64,000 nt of DNA from an uncultured bacterium (GTDB lineage: Bacteria > Bacillota > Clostridia > Oscillospirales > Oscillospiraceae), in assembly GCA_947364395.1 (NCBI GenBank), contig CANASS010000001.1, forward strand, positions 1 through 64,000, read 5' to 3'. The position numbers were made by a program, and so were the translations under genes. The notes under the pieces were generated by a model. It had not been told where the DNA came from. It saw only the letters and a program-made list of their open reading frames with translations, and did not search any database. Below, one piece after another: positions 31,945-40,108 of the stretch (positions are counted from its first letter, which is position 1; every line of letters begins with the position of its first letter).

Positions 31945-32719
31945 GGTATTTAGGTTTTTGCAGGAGAAAGCCCCCTTTGAGCTCCAGGAGGGGTTCGACA
32001 ACGCAGGATTTTTGGTCGGGCGCGAGGAGTCGTCCATCAATCGCATCCTGGTGTCCCTGGATATCACGGAGCAGGTGGTGCGGGAGGCGGCGGACCAGGG
32101 CGCTCAGCTGATCGTGGCCCACCACCCAGTGATTTTCGGCGGTGTGAAATCGGTGACGGACCAGACCATCACAGGACGCATCCTGCTTTCCCTGGCCGAA
32201 AATGGGATTGCCGCCATCTGCGCTCATACCAATTTGGACGCGGTGGAGGGGGGCGTCAATGACGCACTAGCTCTTCGGCTGGGGCTTACCGACATCGGGC
32301 AGTTGAGACAGGCCGGCGTAGACGGACAGGGGAGACCCTACGGCATCGGGCGGGTAGGCATGGTGCCTGAACAGCCCCTCTATGACTTCGCCGTGGCGGT
32401 AAAGCGCCTGCTGGGAGCCAACGGCATCCGGCTGGTGGACGGCGGGAAAGGGGTCCACATGGTGGCGGTGGGGGGCGGCGCCTGCGCCGAATTCATGACT
32501 GACACCCTCGCACAGGGCTGTGACACTTTTGTGACCTCCGACGTGAAATACCACCAATTTTTAGAGGCCCGGGCGCTGGGGATCAACTTGGTAGACGCGG
32601 GGCATTTCCCCACAGAGAACGTGGTATGCCCCGTTTTGCAGGATTGGCTTGCCAAGCGTTTCCCCCAGGTGGCTGTGTCGGTATCCCAACGGCACGCGGA
32701 GGTGTTCTCCTACCTGTGA
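31928..32719 (+). CDS. Nif3-like dinuclear metal centre protein
   Basis: This 263-residue protein belongs to the NIF3/DUF34 family: GFDNAGFLVG at the N-terminus, the metal-binding AHHPVIFGGVKSV, AICAHTNLDAVEGGVND, and GHFPTENVVCPVLQDWLA near the end. The family forms toroidal hexamers, and a link to GTP cyclohydrolase-like or tRNA metabolism has been proposed, without agreement. It is probably co-translated with trmK. Confidence 0.92.
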   Translation: MTTVGEVFRFLQEKAPFELQEGFDNAGFLVGREESSINRILVSLDITEQVVREAADQGAQLIVAHHPVIFGGVKSVTDQTITGRILLSLAENGIAAICAHTNLDAVEGGVNDALALRLGLTDIGQLRQAGVDGQGRPYGIGRVGMVPEQPLYDFAVAVKRLLGANGIRLVDGGKGVHMVAVGGGACAEFMTDTLAQGCDTFVTSDVKYHQFLEARALGINLVDAGHFPTENVVCPVLQDWLAKRFPQVAVSVSQRHAEVFSYL

Positions 32720-32773
32720 TCCAGGCATGAAGTGGCCCCTGCCTTCATATTGTGAAGGAGGGGGGACTGGCTT

Positions 32774-33466
32774 ATGAAACGTGATATTATACTGTTGGCA
32801 GTCTGTCTGTGTGTGTTGGTTGGAGTGAACTGGCTTGGGGGATTACAGGCGGAACCTGTGTCCGCAGCTGTGGAGCTGAATGAAAGGCCAACGCTGATCC
32901 TGGATGCCGGACACGGCGGGGAGGACGGCGGCGCCAGCACCGCGTCAGGGGAGAAGGAGAGCGATATCAATTTGGCTATCGTACTCAAAACCCGGGCGCT
33001 GATGGCATTTTTGGGGGAGAATCCCCAATTGACCCGGGACAGGGACCGCTCCCTGCACAGTGATGGGGCGGATACGATCCGGCAGAAAAAGGTATCTGAC
33101 CTGAAAAACCGGGTTGAAATGGTGGAAAGCACCTCAAACGCCCTGCTTATTAGTGTACACCAAAATCACTTTACAGATCCTCGTTACAGCGGGACTCAGG
33201 TGTTTTTTAACCTCGGAGATGAAAACCGCCAGTGGGCAGAGCGTGCGCAGGAGATATTTCGTCAGACTCTGGCCCCGGGCAATGATCGAAAGGCCAAGCC
33301 CATGCCGGACGGCATCTATTTATTTGACCACATCAGCTGTCCGGCCATTTTAGTGGAGTGCGGCTTTCTCAGCAACGGGGAAGAGGCTGCGCTGCTGTGT
33401 ACCGACGCCTATCAGCGGAAGGTAGCTCTGGCGCTGGCGGGGGCGTACTATGCGCGATTCCAATGA
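32774..33466 (+). CDS. cwlD: N-acetylmuramoyl-L-alanine amidase CwlD
   Basis: This 230-residue secreted amidase has an N-terminal membrane anchor or signal (IILLAVCLCVLVGVNWL, residues 5-21). The zinc amidase motifs are LILDAGHGGEDGG, ESDINLAI with the glutamate, LLISVHQNHF, and the catalytic ILVECGFLSN. CwlD is needed to form muramic delta-lactam in spore cortex. Size and form match it. GGAGGGGGG precedes the ATG. Together with SpoIIM and SpoIVFA/B it indicates a spore former. Confidence 0.88.
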   Translation: MKRDIILLAVCLCVLVGVNWLGGLQAEPVSAAVELNERPTLILDAGHGGEDGGASTASGEKESDINLAIVLKTRALMAFLGENPQLTRDRDRSLHSDGADTIRQKKVSDLKNRVEMVESTSNALLISVHQNHFTDPRYSGTQVFFNLGDENRQWAERAQEIFRQTLAPGNDRKAKPMPDGIYLFDHISCPAILVECGFLSNGEEAALLCTDAYQRKVALALAGAYYARFQ

Positions 33467-33495
33467 TATACCTATAGTCATGGGAGGGGAATGAC

Positions 33496-34860
33496 ATGGC
33501 CAAGGCCAAATCCTCGTTCTACTGCACAGAGTGCGGGAACGAGACCATCAAGTGGCAGGGGAGATGTCCCGCCTGCGGGGCGTGGAACACCATTGTGGAG
33601 CAGCCTGCAAAGGACGTGAAGAAAAAGGCCGCCGCTTCCGCCTCCGCTGGTCTGGGTATCCGCCATCCCAGGCCCATGGCCGAGGTGGAGGCGGTGGATG
33701 AGCTGCGCTTCAACACCGGCATGAACGAACTGGACCGGGTGCTGGGAGGCGGCGCGGTAAAGGGCTCGCTGGTGCTGGTGGGCGGTGCGCCGGGCATTGG
33801 AAAATCCACCTTGATGCTGCAAATTTGTGACAATTTGTGCCGGTTTTGCGACGTATTATATGTATCCGGTGAGGAGTCGGAGCGTCAGATCAAGCTCCGG
33901 GCCCAGCGGCTGGGCATCAGGGAGGAGGGGCTCTACCTCTATTCTGAGACCAATTTGGATGATATTGTGGCCGCTGTCCAGGAAAAAACGCCTGATATCC
34001 TCATCGTGGACTCCATTCAGACCATTTACAACGGCGACTCCAGCTCTTCGCCAGGCAGCGTGGCCCAGGTGAAGGAGTGCACCATGGCGCTGATGCACCT
34101 GGCGAAGGGCATGGGCGTCACTGTATTTGTGGTGGGCCACATCAACAAAGAGGGCTCCTTGGCTGGGCCAAAGGTGCTGGAGCACATGGTGGACTGTGTG
34201 CTTCACTTTGAGGGCGAGGAGCACAATTCCTATCGAATTTTGCGGGCGGCGAAAAACCGCTTCGGCGCCACCAACGAAATCGGCGTGTTTGAAATGGGGG
34301 ATCAGGGGCTGGTAGAGGTGCCAAACCCGTCTGAGGCCATGCTTTCCGGCCGGCCGGAGAACATGCCCGGGTCCTGTGTCACCTGTGTGATGGAGGGCGT
34401 CCGGCCTGTGCTGGCGGAGGTCCAGGCTCTGCTGTCCCCCTCGGCTTACGGAAATTCCCGCCGCACCAGCAACGGTTTTGACTACAACCGGGCCATGATG
34501 ATGCTGGCGGTGTTGGAAAAGCGGGGCGGCCTGGCCCTGTCCGGCTGCGACTTTTACGTCAACGTCATCGGCGGCCTGACGTTAGACGAGCCCGCCGCCG
34601 ATCTGGCCCTGATTGTGGCGCTGGCCTCCAGCTTCCGGGACAAGCCCGTGCCTTTCGACCTAGCGGCCATCGGAGAGGTGGGACTCACCGGAGAGCTTCG
34701 CTCGGTGAACGCCGTCAACCAGCGGCTCAGCGAGGTGCGTCGGCTGGGATTCACAAAATGTCTGGTTCCGGCCAGAAGCAGCGGAAAGCTGGTGGCGCCC
34801 GCGGGATTAGATCTGATCCGGGTTGGCAATATCCGTGAGGCCATCGCTGTGCTGGTTTGA
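33496..34860 (+). CDS. radA: DNA repair protein RadA
   Basis: This 454-residue RecA-like ATPase acts in branch migration during recombination. It has the N-terminal zinc finger CTECGNETIKWQGRCPACG, Walker A GGAPGIGKSTLM, the RadA-specific KNRFGATNEIGVFEM motif and a C-terminal Lon-protease-like domain (about 285-454: NVIGGLTLDEPAADLA). The ATG at 33496 follows GGGAGGGG. The length is normal. Its 3' end is overlapped by a small convergent gene. Confidence 0.96.
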   Translation: MAKAKSSFYCTECGNETIKWQGRCPACGAWNTIVEQPAKDVKKKAAASASAGLGIRHPRPMAEVEAVDELRFNTGMNELDRVLGGGAVKGSLVLVGGAPGIGKSTLMLQICDNLCRFCDVLYVSGEESERQIKLRAQRLGIREEGLYLYSETNLDDIVAAVQEKTPDILIVDSIQTIYNGDSSSSPGSVAQVKECTMALMHLAKGMGVTVFVVGHINKEGSLAGPKVLEHMVDCVLHFEGEEHNSYRILRAAKNRFGATNEIGVFEMGDQGLVEVPNPSEAMLSGRPENMPGSCVTCVMEGVRPVLAEVQALLSPSAYGNSRRTSNGFDYNRAMMMLAVLEKRGGLALSGCDFYVNVIGGLTLDEPAADLALIVALASSFRDKPVPFDLAAIGEVGLTGELRSVNAVNQRLSEVRRLGFTKCLVPARSSGKLVAPAGLDLIRVGNIREAIAVLV

Positions 34861-34989
34861 CAGCCGGGGCGTGAAATTGAGACAGGTATCGTTGGGAACC
34901 GCCTGTCCCGCAGACTGGGCCTGGGCCAGCGTGCACAGGCCCTCGTTTTGAAATCTGCAATTTTGCGTACATGGGATGAAACTCATCAT
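34807..34989 (-). CDS. small Cys-rich protein (DUF1540-like)
   Basis: This 60-residue protein starts at an ATG preceded by AGGTGA on the minus strand. The core MSFIPCTQNCRFQNEGLCTL resembles the C-x3-NC-x(Y/F)-x3-G-x-C pattern of small Clostridia proteins related to DUF1540. A further cysteine follows in NDTCLNF. It overlaps the last 54 bases of radA on the opposite strand. The function is unknown; the pattern and ribosome binding site argue that it is real. Confidence 0.6.
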   Translation of the reverse strand: MMSFIPCTQNCRFQNEGLCTLAQAQSAGQAVPNDTCLNFTPRLSNQHSDGLTDIANPDQI

Positions 34990-35051
34990 AATCACCTGAA
35001 ACACAATTTTACTGTAGAGCATATGAGGAAGGGGGTGTGGGCCGGCGCATA

Positions 35052-35087
35052 CTCAACTCAACAAAATAAAAATTTTGTTGAGTTGAG
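35052..35087. repeat. perfect 16-bp palindromic hairpin
   Basis: CTCAACTCAACAAAAT (35052-35067) and its exact inverse (35072-35087) flank AAAA. No T-run follows on either strand, so it is not a plain terminator; it may be a protein-binding or recombination site. Confidence 0.7.
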
Positions 35088-35091
35088 GGGA

Positions 35092-35187
35092 GGGTAAACT
35101 GGCTGAATCAGCCGTCTGGAGCATTTTGGCCCTTTGTGACTATTGGCCTGGGCTGTGCGCTCCGCTGGATTCTGCTTTAGTTTACCC
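35092..35187. repeat. second inverted repeat upstream of the Xer-type recombinase
   Basis: GGGTAAACT (35092-35100) and AGTTTACCC (35179-35187) are perfect inverse copies enclosing a small hairpin, GGCTGA-A-TCAGCC (35102-35114). It ends 42 bases before the recombinase start. Confidence 0.55.
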
Positions 35188-35228
35188 AAGTGTCCGCATG
35201 TTATGATTCGGACTGGCCGGCCTATTTT

Positions 35229-36260
35229 ATGACTGACTATCGTTTGGAGGCTCCGCCCGTTCTGCGGGACTTTCTGACTTACCACGAGACCATTCAAGGT
35301 CACTCCAAAAAAACTGTAGACGAATATTTCCTGGACCTGCGCACCTTTTTCCGCTACATCAAGATTGAAAAAGGCCGTGTGCCGCGCGCTACGCCTTTGG
35401 ACGAGATTTCCATCAGCGATGTAGATCTGGCTCTGGTCAAATCAGTGACGCTGACGGATATTTACGCCTTTCTCAGCTTTCTCAGCCGGGATCGCAAGAA
35501 AAACGCCAACGACCCCAACTCCCGGCACGGCCTGGAGGTTTCCTCAAGGGCCAGAAAAGTGGCTACGATCCGTTCTTTTTACAAGTATTTGGTGTCAAAG
35601 GCCAAGCTTTTAGACGAAAATCCCATCCAGGAGCTGGATTCTCCCAAAATCCGGCAGACTCTGCCGCGCTATCTGACCCTGGATGAGAGCATCCAGCTTC
35701 TGGAATCCATCGATGGGGAAAACGCGGAACGGGATTTCTGCATCATCACCCTGTTTTTGAACTGCGGCATGCGGATCTCCGAGCTGGTGGGTCTGAATCT
35801 TTCCGACATCCGGGGCGACCGTATCCGTGTGCTGGGAAAAGGCAATAAGGAGCGTATCATCTACCTCAACGCCGCCTGTCAGAGCGCCATTGAGGACTGG
35901 CTGGAAGTGCGCTCCCACTCCGGCGCTGCGGACCCCTATGCCTTGTTCATCTCCCGGAAGCACACCCGGCTCACAAAAGACGGAGTTCATTACATGCTGA
36001 AGCAGCGTTTCACCGCCGCTGGGCTGGACAGCAGCAAATACTCCGCCCACAAGCTGCGCCACACCGCAGCCACCTTGATGCTGCAAAACGGCGTGGATGT
36101 GCGCACTCTTCAGGAGGTGCTGGGGCATGAGCACCTGAATACCACTCAAATCTACACCCACGTGGACAGCGGCGCCCTGCAAAACGCTGCCCAGTCCAAT
36201 CCTTTGAGCAAGCTCAAAGCAAAGCCACGCCGGGGGCGGCCAAAGAAACAGGAGGAATAG
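35229..36260 (+). CDS. XerC-like tyrosine recombinase with basic tail
   Basis: This 343-residue recombinase has a core-binding domain (about 1-135) and catalytic domain with Arg in LNCGMRISELVGL, HKLRHTAATLMLQNG and LGHEHLNTTQIYTHV containing the Tyr. It is longer than XerC/XerD because of an insertion (RDRKKNANDPNSRHGLEV, about residue 90-107) and a C-terminal tail with RRGRPKK, an AT-hook-like motif. It is probably the XerC partner for the XerD at 26026, though it may act alone. The start is uncertain: the ATG at 35229 lacks a good site, and GTG at 35190 is possible. Confidence 0.85.
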   Translation: MTDYRLEAPPVLRDFLTYHETIQGHSKKTVDEYFLDLRTFFRYIKIEKGRVPRATPLDEISISDVDLALVKSVTLTDIYAFLSFLSRDRKKNANDPNSRHGLEVSSRARKVATIRSFYKYLVSKAKLLDENPIQELDSPKIRQTLPRYLTLDESIQLLESIDGENAERDFCIITLFLNCGMRISELVGLNLSDIRGDRIRVLGKGNKERIIYLNAACQSAIEDWLEVRSHSGAADPYALFISRKHTRLTKDGVHYMLKQRFTAAGLDSSKYSAHKLRHTAATLMLQNGVDVRTLQEVLGHEHLNTTQIYTHVDSGALQNAAQSNPLSKLKAKPRRGRPKKQEE

Positions 36261-36262
36261 GC

Positions 36263-36901
36263 TTGGAACATATTCAACGAATTGTATGTGGAAACGTTAA
36301 CTGCTTTTTGATTTCCAATGGGGAAAACGCTGTTCTGGTAGATACCGGTTTCAAAAAGTACCGAGAAAAGATATTGGACGCTTGTAGCCCGTATCAAGTG
36401 CGGCTATTGGTGCTCACTCACGGTCATATGGACCATGTGCAAAACGCCGCATTTTTGTCGCAGGCCCTGCATTGCCCCATTGCCATGCACAAGGCTGATC
36501 TGCCCCTACTGGCAGATAATATGGTTCAGTCCCTGTCGGCCAGCAGTATTTTAGGACGAATTGTGCTGCTCTTCTCCATTAAAAGTTTTAAACTCGACGA
36601 TATTCCGGCATTTTCGCCAACGGTTTTTCTTGAGGAAGGTGACAGCTTGGATAGCTGCGGAATCTCTGCGAAGGTTATCGGCCTTCCCGGACATACGGAT
36701 GGTTCCATTGGGCTGGATGTGGGCGAACGGGACCTGATCGTTGGAGACGCGCTGATGAATATGTTCTATCCCACAGTTTCAATGCTCTATCATAGTCGGG
36801 AAATAATGCTGAAGAGTGTGGAAAAAATCGAAAAACTTGGGACTAGAACGATCCACTTTGGCCATGGAAAGCCGGTCCAAAATCGAAAATGGGTACAGTA
36901 G
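36263..36901 (+). CDS. MBL-fold metallo-hydrolase
   Basis: This 212-residue metallo-beta-lactamase-fold enzyme has metal ligands in LTHGHMDHVQN (HxHxDH), LPGHTDGSIGL and GDALMNM, with a final histidine in IHFGHG. The start is TTG at 36263, after AGGAGG, two bases beyond the recombinase stop. The substrate cannot be predicted; glyoxalase II-like or thioesterase-like activity is common in this group. Confidence 0.88.
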   Translation: MEHIQRIVCGNVNCFLISNGENAVLVDTGFKKYREKILDACSPYQVRLLVLTHGHMDHVQNAAFLSQALHCPIAMHKADLPLLADNMVQSLSASSILGRIVLLFSIKSFKLDDIPAFSPTVFLEEGDSLDSCGISAKVIGLPGHTDGSIGLDVGERDLIVGDALMNMFYPTVSMLYHSREIMLKSVEKIEKLGTRTIHFGHGKPVQNRKWVQ

Positions 36902-36906
36902 CACAT

Positions 36907-36934
36907 GGCGCGGAGAGCCTCAGCTCTCCGTGCC
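36907..36934. terminator. hairpin between convergent genes
   Basis: A 12-bp stem (GGCGCGGAGAGC with GCTCTCCGTGCC, one G-T pair) spans the convergent ends of the MBL and amidase genes. No T-run follows, so termination would be weak. Confidence 0.45.
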
Positions 36935-37483
36935 GTTGTCTGCCCTTCCCTGCCCGTTATTAGGCCCATTCGTCACCTTGAGCGCCCCCACGATATGGAG
37001 GAACCGCCACTCCACCACATTTTGATAGCTGTCCAGCGGCCGGTAGTCGGCATCGTTGGAGTGGGCCGCGATGAGGATGTTGTCCGGCCTGGGCACGGCC
37101 CCCACCGATACAATCACCGGCGTGTGGGCGAACACGCCTCCGCTGGTCTCAAAGCGAAGCTGGACAAAATCGCCGGGCCGCAGAAAATTCATGTGCACCT
37201 GGATGCCTACCGGGCCGTCCGTGGGCTGGGGCCGGGTCATGAAGTCCCAGAAAAACTGCACCCCCGTCCAGGAGGGCGAACGGTCGTTGGCGTCGATGTA
37301 ATACCAGCCGAATTCCGGGGTGAAATTCATGATGCCAGTGCCCGCGTACAGGCACTGGGACGCGAAATTGGTACAGTCACCGCCGATCTCACTGAAATCA
37401 TAGAAGGCCGGGTTGCGGGTATAGGCCCATTTGTGGGCGTAGGCCACCGCCGCCCGGCGGTTGTATGGGAGCAGCTGGATCAT
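36920..37483 (-). CDS. Amidase_6 domain protein
   Basis: This 187-residue protein matches the putative amidase domain Amidase_6: YNRRAAVAYAHKWAYTRNPAFYDF, then GGDCTNFASQCLYAG with the likely catalytic cysteine, and FAHTPVIVS with the histidine. There is no signal peptide. I start at the ATG at 37483 after GGGGGAGAGG; longer frames lack a site. In Clostridia such proteins are often linked to spores or cell wall; the substrate is unknown. Confidence 0.85.
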   Translation of the reverse strand: MIQLLPYNRRAAVAYAHKWAYTRNPAFYDFSEIGGDCTNFASQCLYAGTGIMNFTPEFGWYYIDANDRSPSWTGVQFFWDFMTRPQPTDGPVGIQVHMNFLRPGDFVQLRFETSGGVFAHTPVIVSVGAVPRPDNILIAAHSNDADYRPLDSYQNVVEWRFLHIVGALKVTNGPNNGQGRADNGTES

Positions 37484-37611
37484 ACTGCCTCTCCCCCTTT
37501 CCCAATATTTTACGCCCGCCGTCATTTTGTTGACACCAGCCGGAGAAATTTTCCCCGGTTTTGTAGGTTTTGACTTGCAGAAGCTGGCACTTTTACTTGC
37601 TTTTTCCCTCA

Positions 37612-37617
37612 TATAAT
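37612..37617 (+). promoter_or_regulatory. -10 box for fba
   Basis: A perfect TATAAT lies 57 bases before the fba start codon. No good -35 box is seen at the right distance, so the promoter may need an activator or differ in form. Confidence 0.45.
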
Positions 37618-37673
37618 GTTAAAATCATAATGGAAACTACCAAAATTAAATTTTGATAAGGAGTTGGACAATT

Positions 37674-38642
37674 ATGCCACTGGTTACCTCGACCGAAATG
37701 TTCAAGAAAGCCTACAACGGCGGTTACGCCGTGGGCGCTTTCAACGTCAACAACATGGAGATCGTCCAGGGTATCACCGAGGCCTGCCGTGAGGAGAAGG
37801 CCCCCGTCATCCTCCAGGTGTCTAAGGGCGCCCGGGCCTATGCCAACCACACCTATCTGGTGAAGCTGGTGGAGGCCGCCGTCATCGAGTGCCCCGAGAT
37901 TCCCATTGTGCTCCATCTGGACCACGGCGACAGCTTTGAGACCTGCAAGAGCTGCATCGACGGCGGCTTCACCTCCGTCATGATCGACGCCTCTTCCAAG
38001 CCCTTCGCCGAGAATATTGAAATCACCAAGAAGGTTGTGGAGTACGCCCACGACCACGGCGTGGTGGTGGAGGCTGAGCTGGGCGCTCTGGCCGGCGTAG
38101 AGGACGAGGTCAGCGTGTCCGCTGAGGAGTCCCACTACACCCGCCCCGAGGAGGTGGAGGAGTTCGTGTCCAAGACCGGCTGCGACTCCCTGGCCATCGC
38201 CATCGGCACCAGCCACGGCGCGTACAAGTTCACCGCCGCCCAGTGCACCCGCAACGAGAAGGGCGAGCTGGTCCCCCCTCCCCTGCGCTTTGATATCCTG
38301 AACGAGGTGGTCAATCGCCTGCCCGGCTTCCCCATCGTGCTCCACGGCTCTTCCAGCGTGCCCCAGGAGTATGTGAAGATGGTCAACGCCAACGGCGGCA
38401 AGATGCCCGACGCGGTGGGTATTCCTGAGGAGCAGCTGCGTGAGGCGGCCCGGAGCGCCGTGTGCAAGATCAACATCGACTCTGACCTGCGCCTGGCCAT
38501 GACCGGCACCATCCGCAAGTTCTACGCCGAGCATCCCGACAAGTTCGATCCCCGGGAGTACCTGAAGCCCGCCCGGGCCAACATCAAGGAGCTGGTGCGC
38601 CACAAGCTGGTGGACGTGCTGGGCTGCAACGGCAAGGCCTGA
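37674..38642 (+). CDS. fba: class II fructose-1,6-bisphosphate aldolase
   Basis: This 322-residue zinc aldolase cleaves fructose-1,6-bisphosphate to dihydroxyacetone phosphate and glyceraldehyde-3-phosphate. Seen are GAFNVNNMEIVQ, the zinc site VLHLDHGDSFETC, GTSHGAYKF and VLHGSSSVPQE, and the KINIDSDLRLA end. The ATG at 37674 follows AAGGAG. Highly biased codons suit strong expression. It lies just upstream of a phosphofructokinase in the same direction. Confidence 0.96.
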   Translation: MPLVTSTEMFKKAYNGGYAVGAFNVNNMEIVQGITEACREEKAPVILQVSKGARAYANHTYLVKLVEAAVIECPEIPIVLHLDHGDSFETCKSCIDGGFTSVMIDASSKPFAENIEITKKVVEYAHDHGVVVEAELGALAGVEDEVSVSAEESHYTRPEEVEEFVSKTGCDSLAIAIGTSHGAYKFTAAQCTRNEKGELVPPPLRFDILNEVVNRLPGFPIVLHGSSSVPQEYVKMVNANGGKMPDAVGIPEEQLREAARSAVCKINIDSDLRLAMTGTIRKFYAEHPDKFDPREYLKPARANIKELVRHKLVDVLGCNGKA

Positions 38643-38671
38643 TTTTCAATCCATTTATCAATTCCTGCGAA

Positions 38672-38709
38672 CTGTTCCCGCCCTTGCCATGGCATAGGGG
38701 CGGGAACAG
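38672..38709 (+). terminator. hairpin between fba and the PPi-type phosphofructokinase
   Basis: A perfect 12-bp stem (CTGTTCCCGCCC with GGGCGGGAACAG). The tail CTCCCATTTACT has few Ts, so it may only attenuate or stabilise the upstream mRNA. Confidence 0.55.
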
Positions 38710-38742
38710 CTCCCATTTACTCAGTAAAGGAGAGTTTCAACT

Positions 38743-39981
38743 ATGTCTCAGTTAAAGGGCGCTTGCGTCATCGGCCAGTCCGGCGGCCCCACCTCTGTCA
38801 TCAACGCCAGCGCGTACGGCGTCATCCGAACCGCGCTGGACTGCCCCGACATCACCGCCGTCTACGGCATGGCCCATGGCATCAAGGGTATGCTGAACGA
38901 TCAGCTGTACGATATGGGTCAGGAGGACGCCAAGGAGCTGGAGCTCCTGCTGAACACCCCCTCCTCCGAGCTCGGCTCCTGCCGTTACAAGATCGCCGAC
39001 CCCGACGTGGATGATACCGACTACAAGCGTATTCTGGAGATCTTCAAGAAGTATGACATCCGCTACTTCTTCTACAATGGCGGCAACGATTCTATGGACA
39101 CCTGCGCCAAGGTGAGCCGCTTCATGGCCAAGTCCGGCTATGAGTGCCGGGTGATGGGCGTGCCCAAGACTATCGACAACGACCTGTTTGGCACCGATCA
39201 TTGCCCCGGCTTCGCCTCCGCCGCCAAGTATATCGCCACCTCCTGCGCCGAGGTGTACAAGGATGCCCGGGTGTATGACACCGGCATGGTCACCGTCATT
39301 GAGATCATGGGCCGTCACGCCGGCTGGCTGGCTGGAGCCGCCGCCCTAGCTGGTGTGGTGGGCTGCGCTCCCGACCTGGTGTACCTCCCCGAGGTGGACT
39401 TCGATATGAACAAGTTCCTGGCCGATGTGGACGCCATTTATAAGAAGAACGGCAACTGCATCGTGGCCGTCTCCGAGGGCATCCACTACGCCGACGGCTC
39501 CTTCGTGTCTGAGGCCAAGACCTCCGCCACCGACGGCTTCGGCCATGCCCAGCTGGGCGGCCTGGCCGCTCTGCTGGCCAACATCGTGAAGGAAAAGACC
39601 GGGGCCAAGGTTCGCGGCATCGAACTGTCCCTGCTCCAGCGCTGCGGCGCTCACGCAGCCTCCCGCACCGACATCGATGAGTCTTTCCTGGCGGGCAAGA
39701 CCGCCGTGGAGGCCGCCGTGGCCGGTGAGACCGACAAGATGGTGGGCTTCGAGTGCACCCGCGAGGGCGGCGTGTACACCTGCAAGACCAAGCTGTTCAA
39801 CCTGTCCGAGGTGGCCAACTTCGAGAAGAAGGTGCCGCTGGAGTGGATCAACAAGGAGGGCAACGGGGTCACCCAGGCTTATATCGACTATGCCCTGCCC
39901 CTGATTCAGGGCGAGGCCAAGGCCCCCACTGAGCACTCTCTCCCCCGTTTCGCGCGGCTGAAGAAGGTTCTGGCAAAGTAA
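38743..39981 (+). CDS. pfp: phosphofructokinase, diphosphate-dependent type
   Basis: This 412-residue enzyme phosphorylates fructose-6-phosphate. The donor-site residues point to pyrophosphate: the family GGDGT motif reads NGGNDSMDT, and PGTIDND reads PKTIDND, the lysine form seen in PPi-dependent enzymes. IEIMGRHAGWLAG binds the sugar phosphate. It is longer than ATP-PFK (about 320). AAAGGAGAG precedes the ATG. PPi use makes the step reversible, fitting saccharolytic anaerobes. Substrate choice is inferred from residues only. Confidence 0.9.
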   Translation: MSQLKGACVIGQSGGPTSVINASAYGVIRTALDCPDITAVYGMAHGIKGMLNDQLYDMGQEDAKELELLLNTPSSELGSCRYKIADPDVDDTDYKRILEIFKKYDIRYFFYNGGNDSMDTCAKVSRFMAKSGYECRVMGVPKTIDNDLFGTDHCPGFASAAKYIATSCAEVYKDARVYDTGMVTVIEIMGRHAGWLAGAAALAGVVGCAPDLVYLPEVDFDMNKFLADVDAIYKKNGNCIVAVSEGIHYADGSFVSEAKTSATDGFGHAQLGGLAALLANIVKEKTGAKVRGIELSLLQRCGAHAASRTDIDESFLAGKTAVEAAVAGETDKMVGFECTREGGVYTCKTKLFNLSEVANFEKKVPLEWINKEGNGVTQAYIDYALPLIQGEAKAPTEHSLPRFARLKKVLAK

Positions 39982-39994
39982 GAAAAGCTTGCGA

Positions 39995-40032
39995 ATAAAT
40001 CCCCGGCGGTCGTGTGACCGCCGGGGATTTAT
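39995..40032. terminator. terminator between convergent phosphofructokinases
   Basis: A perfect 17-bp stem, ATAAATCCCCGGCGGTC with its inverse, around GTGT. It can serve both convergent genes. Confidence 0.8.
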
Positions 40033-40108
40033 CATTTCTCATATTTTGTAAATGGAGCCTGCTGCATTAAGCATATCACTTTTCGCATTTTTCTCGGTAA
40101 ATCTAGGA

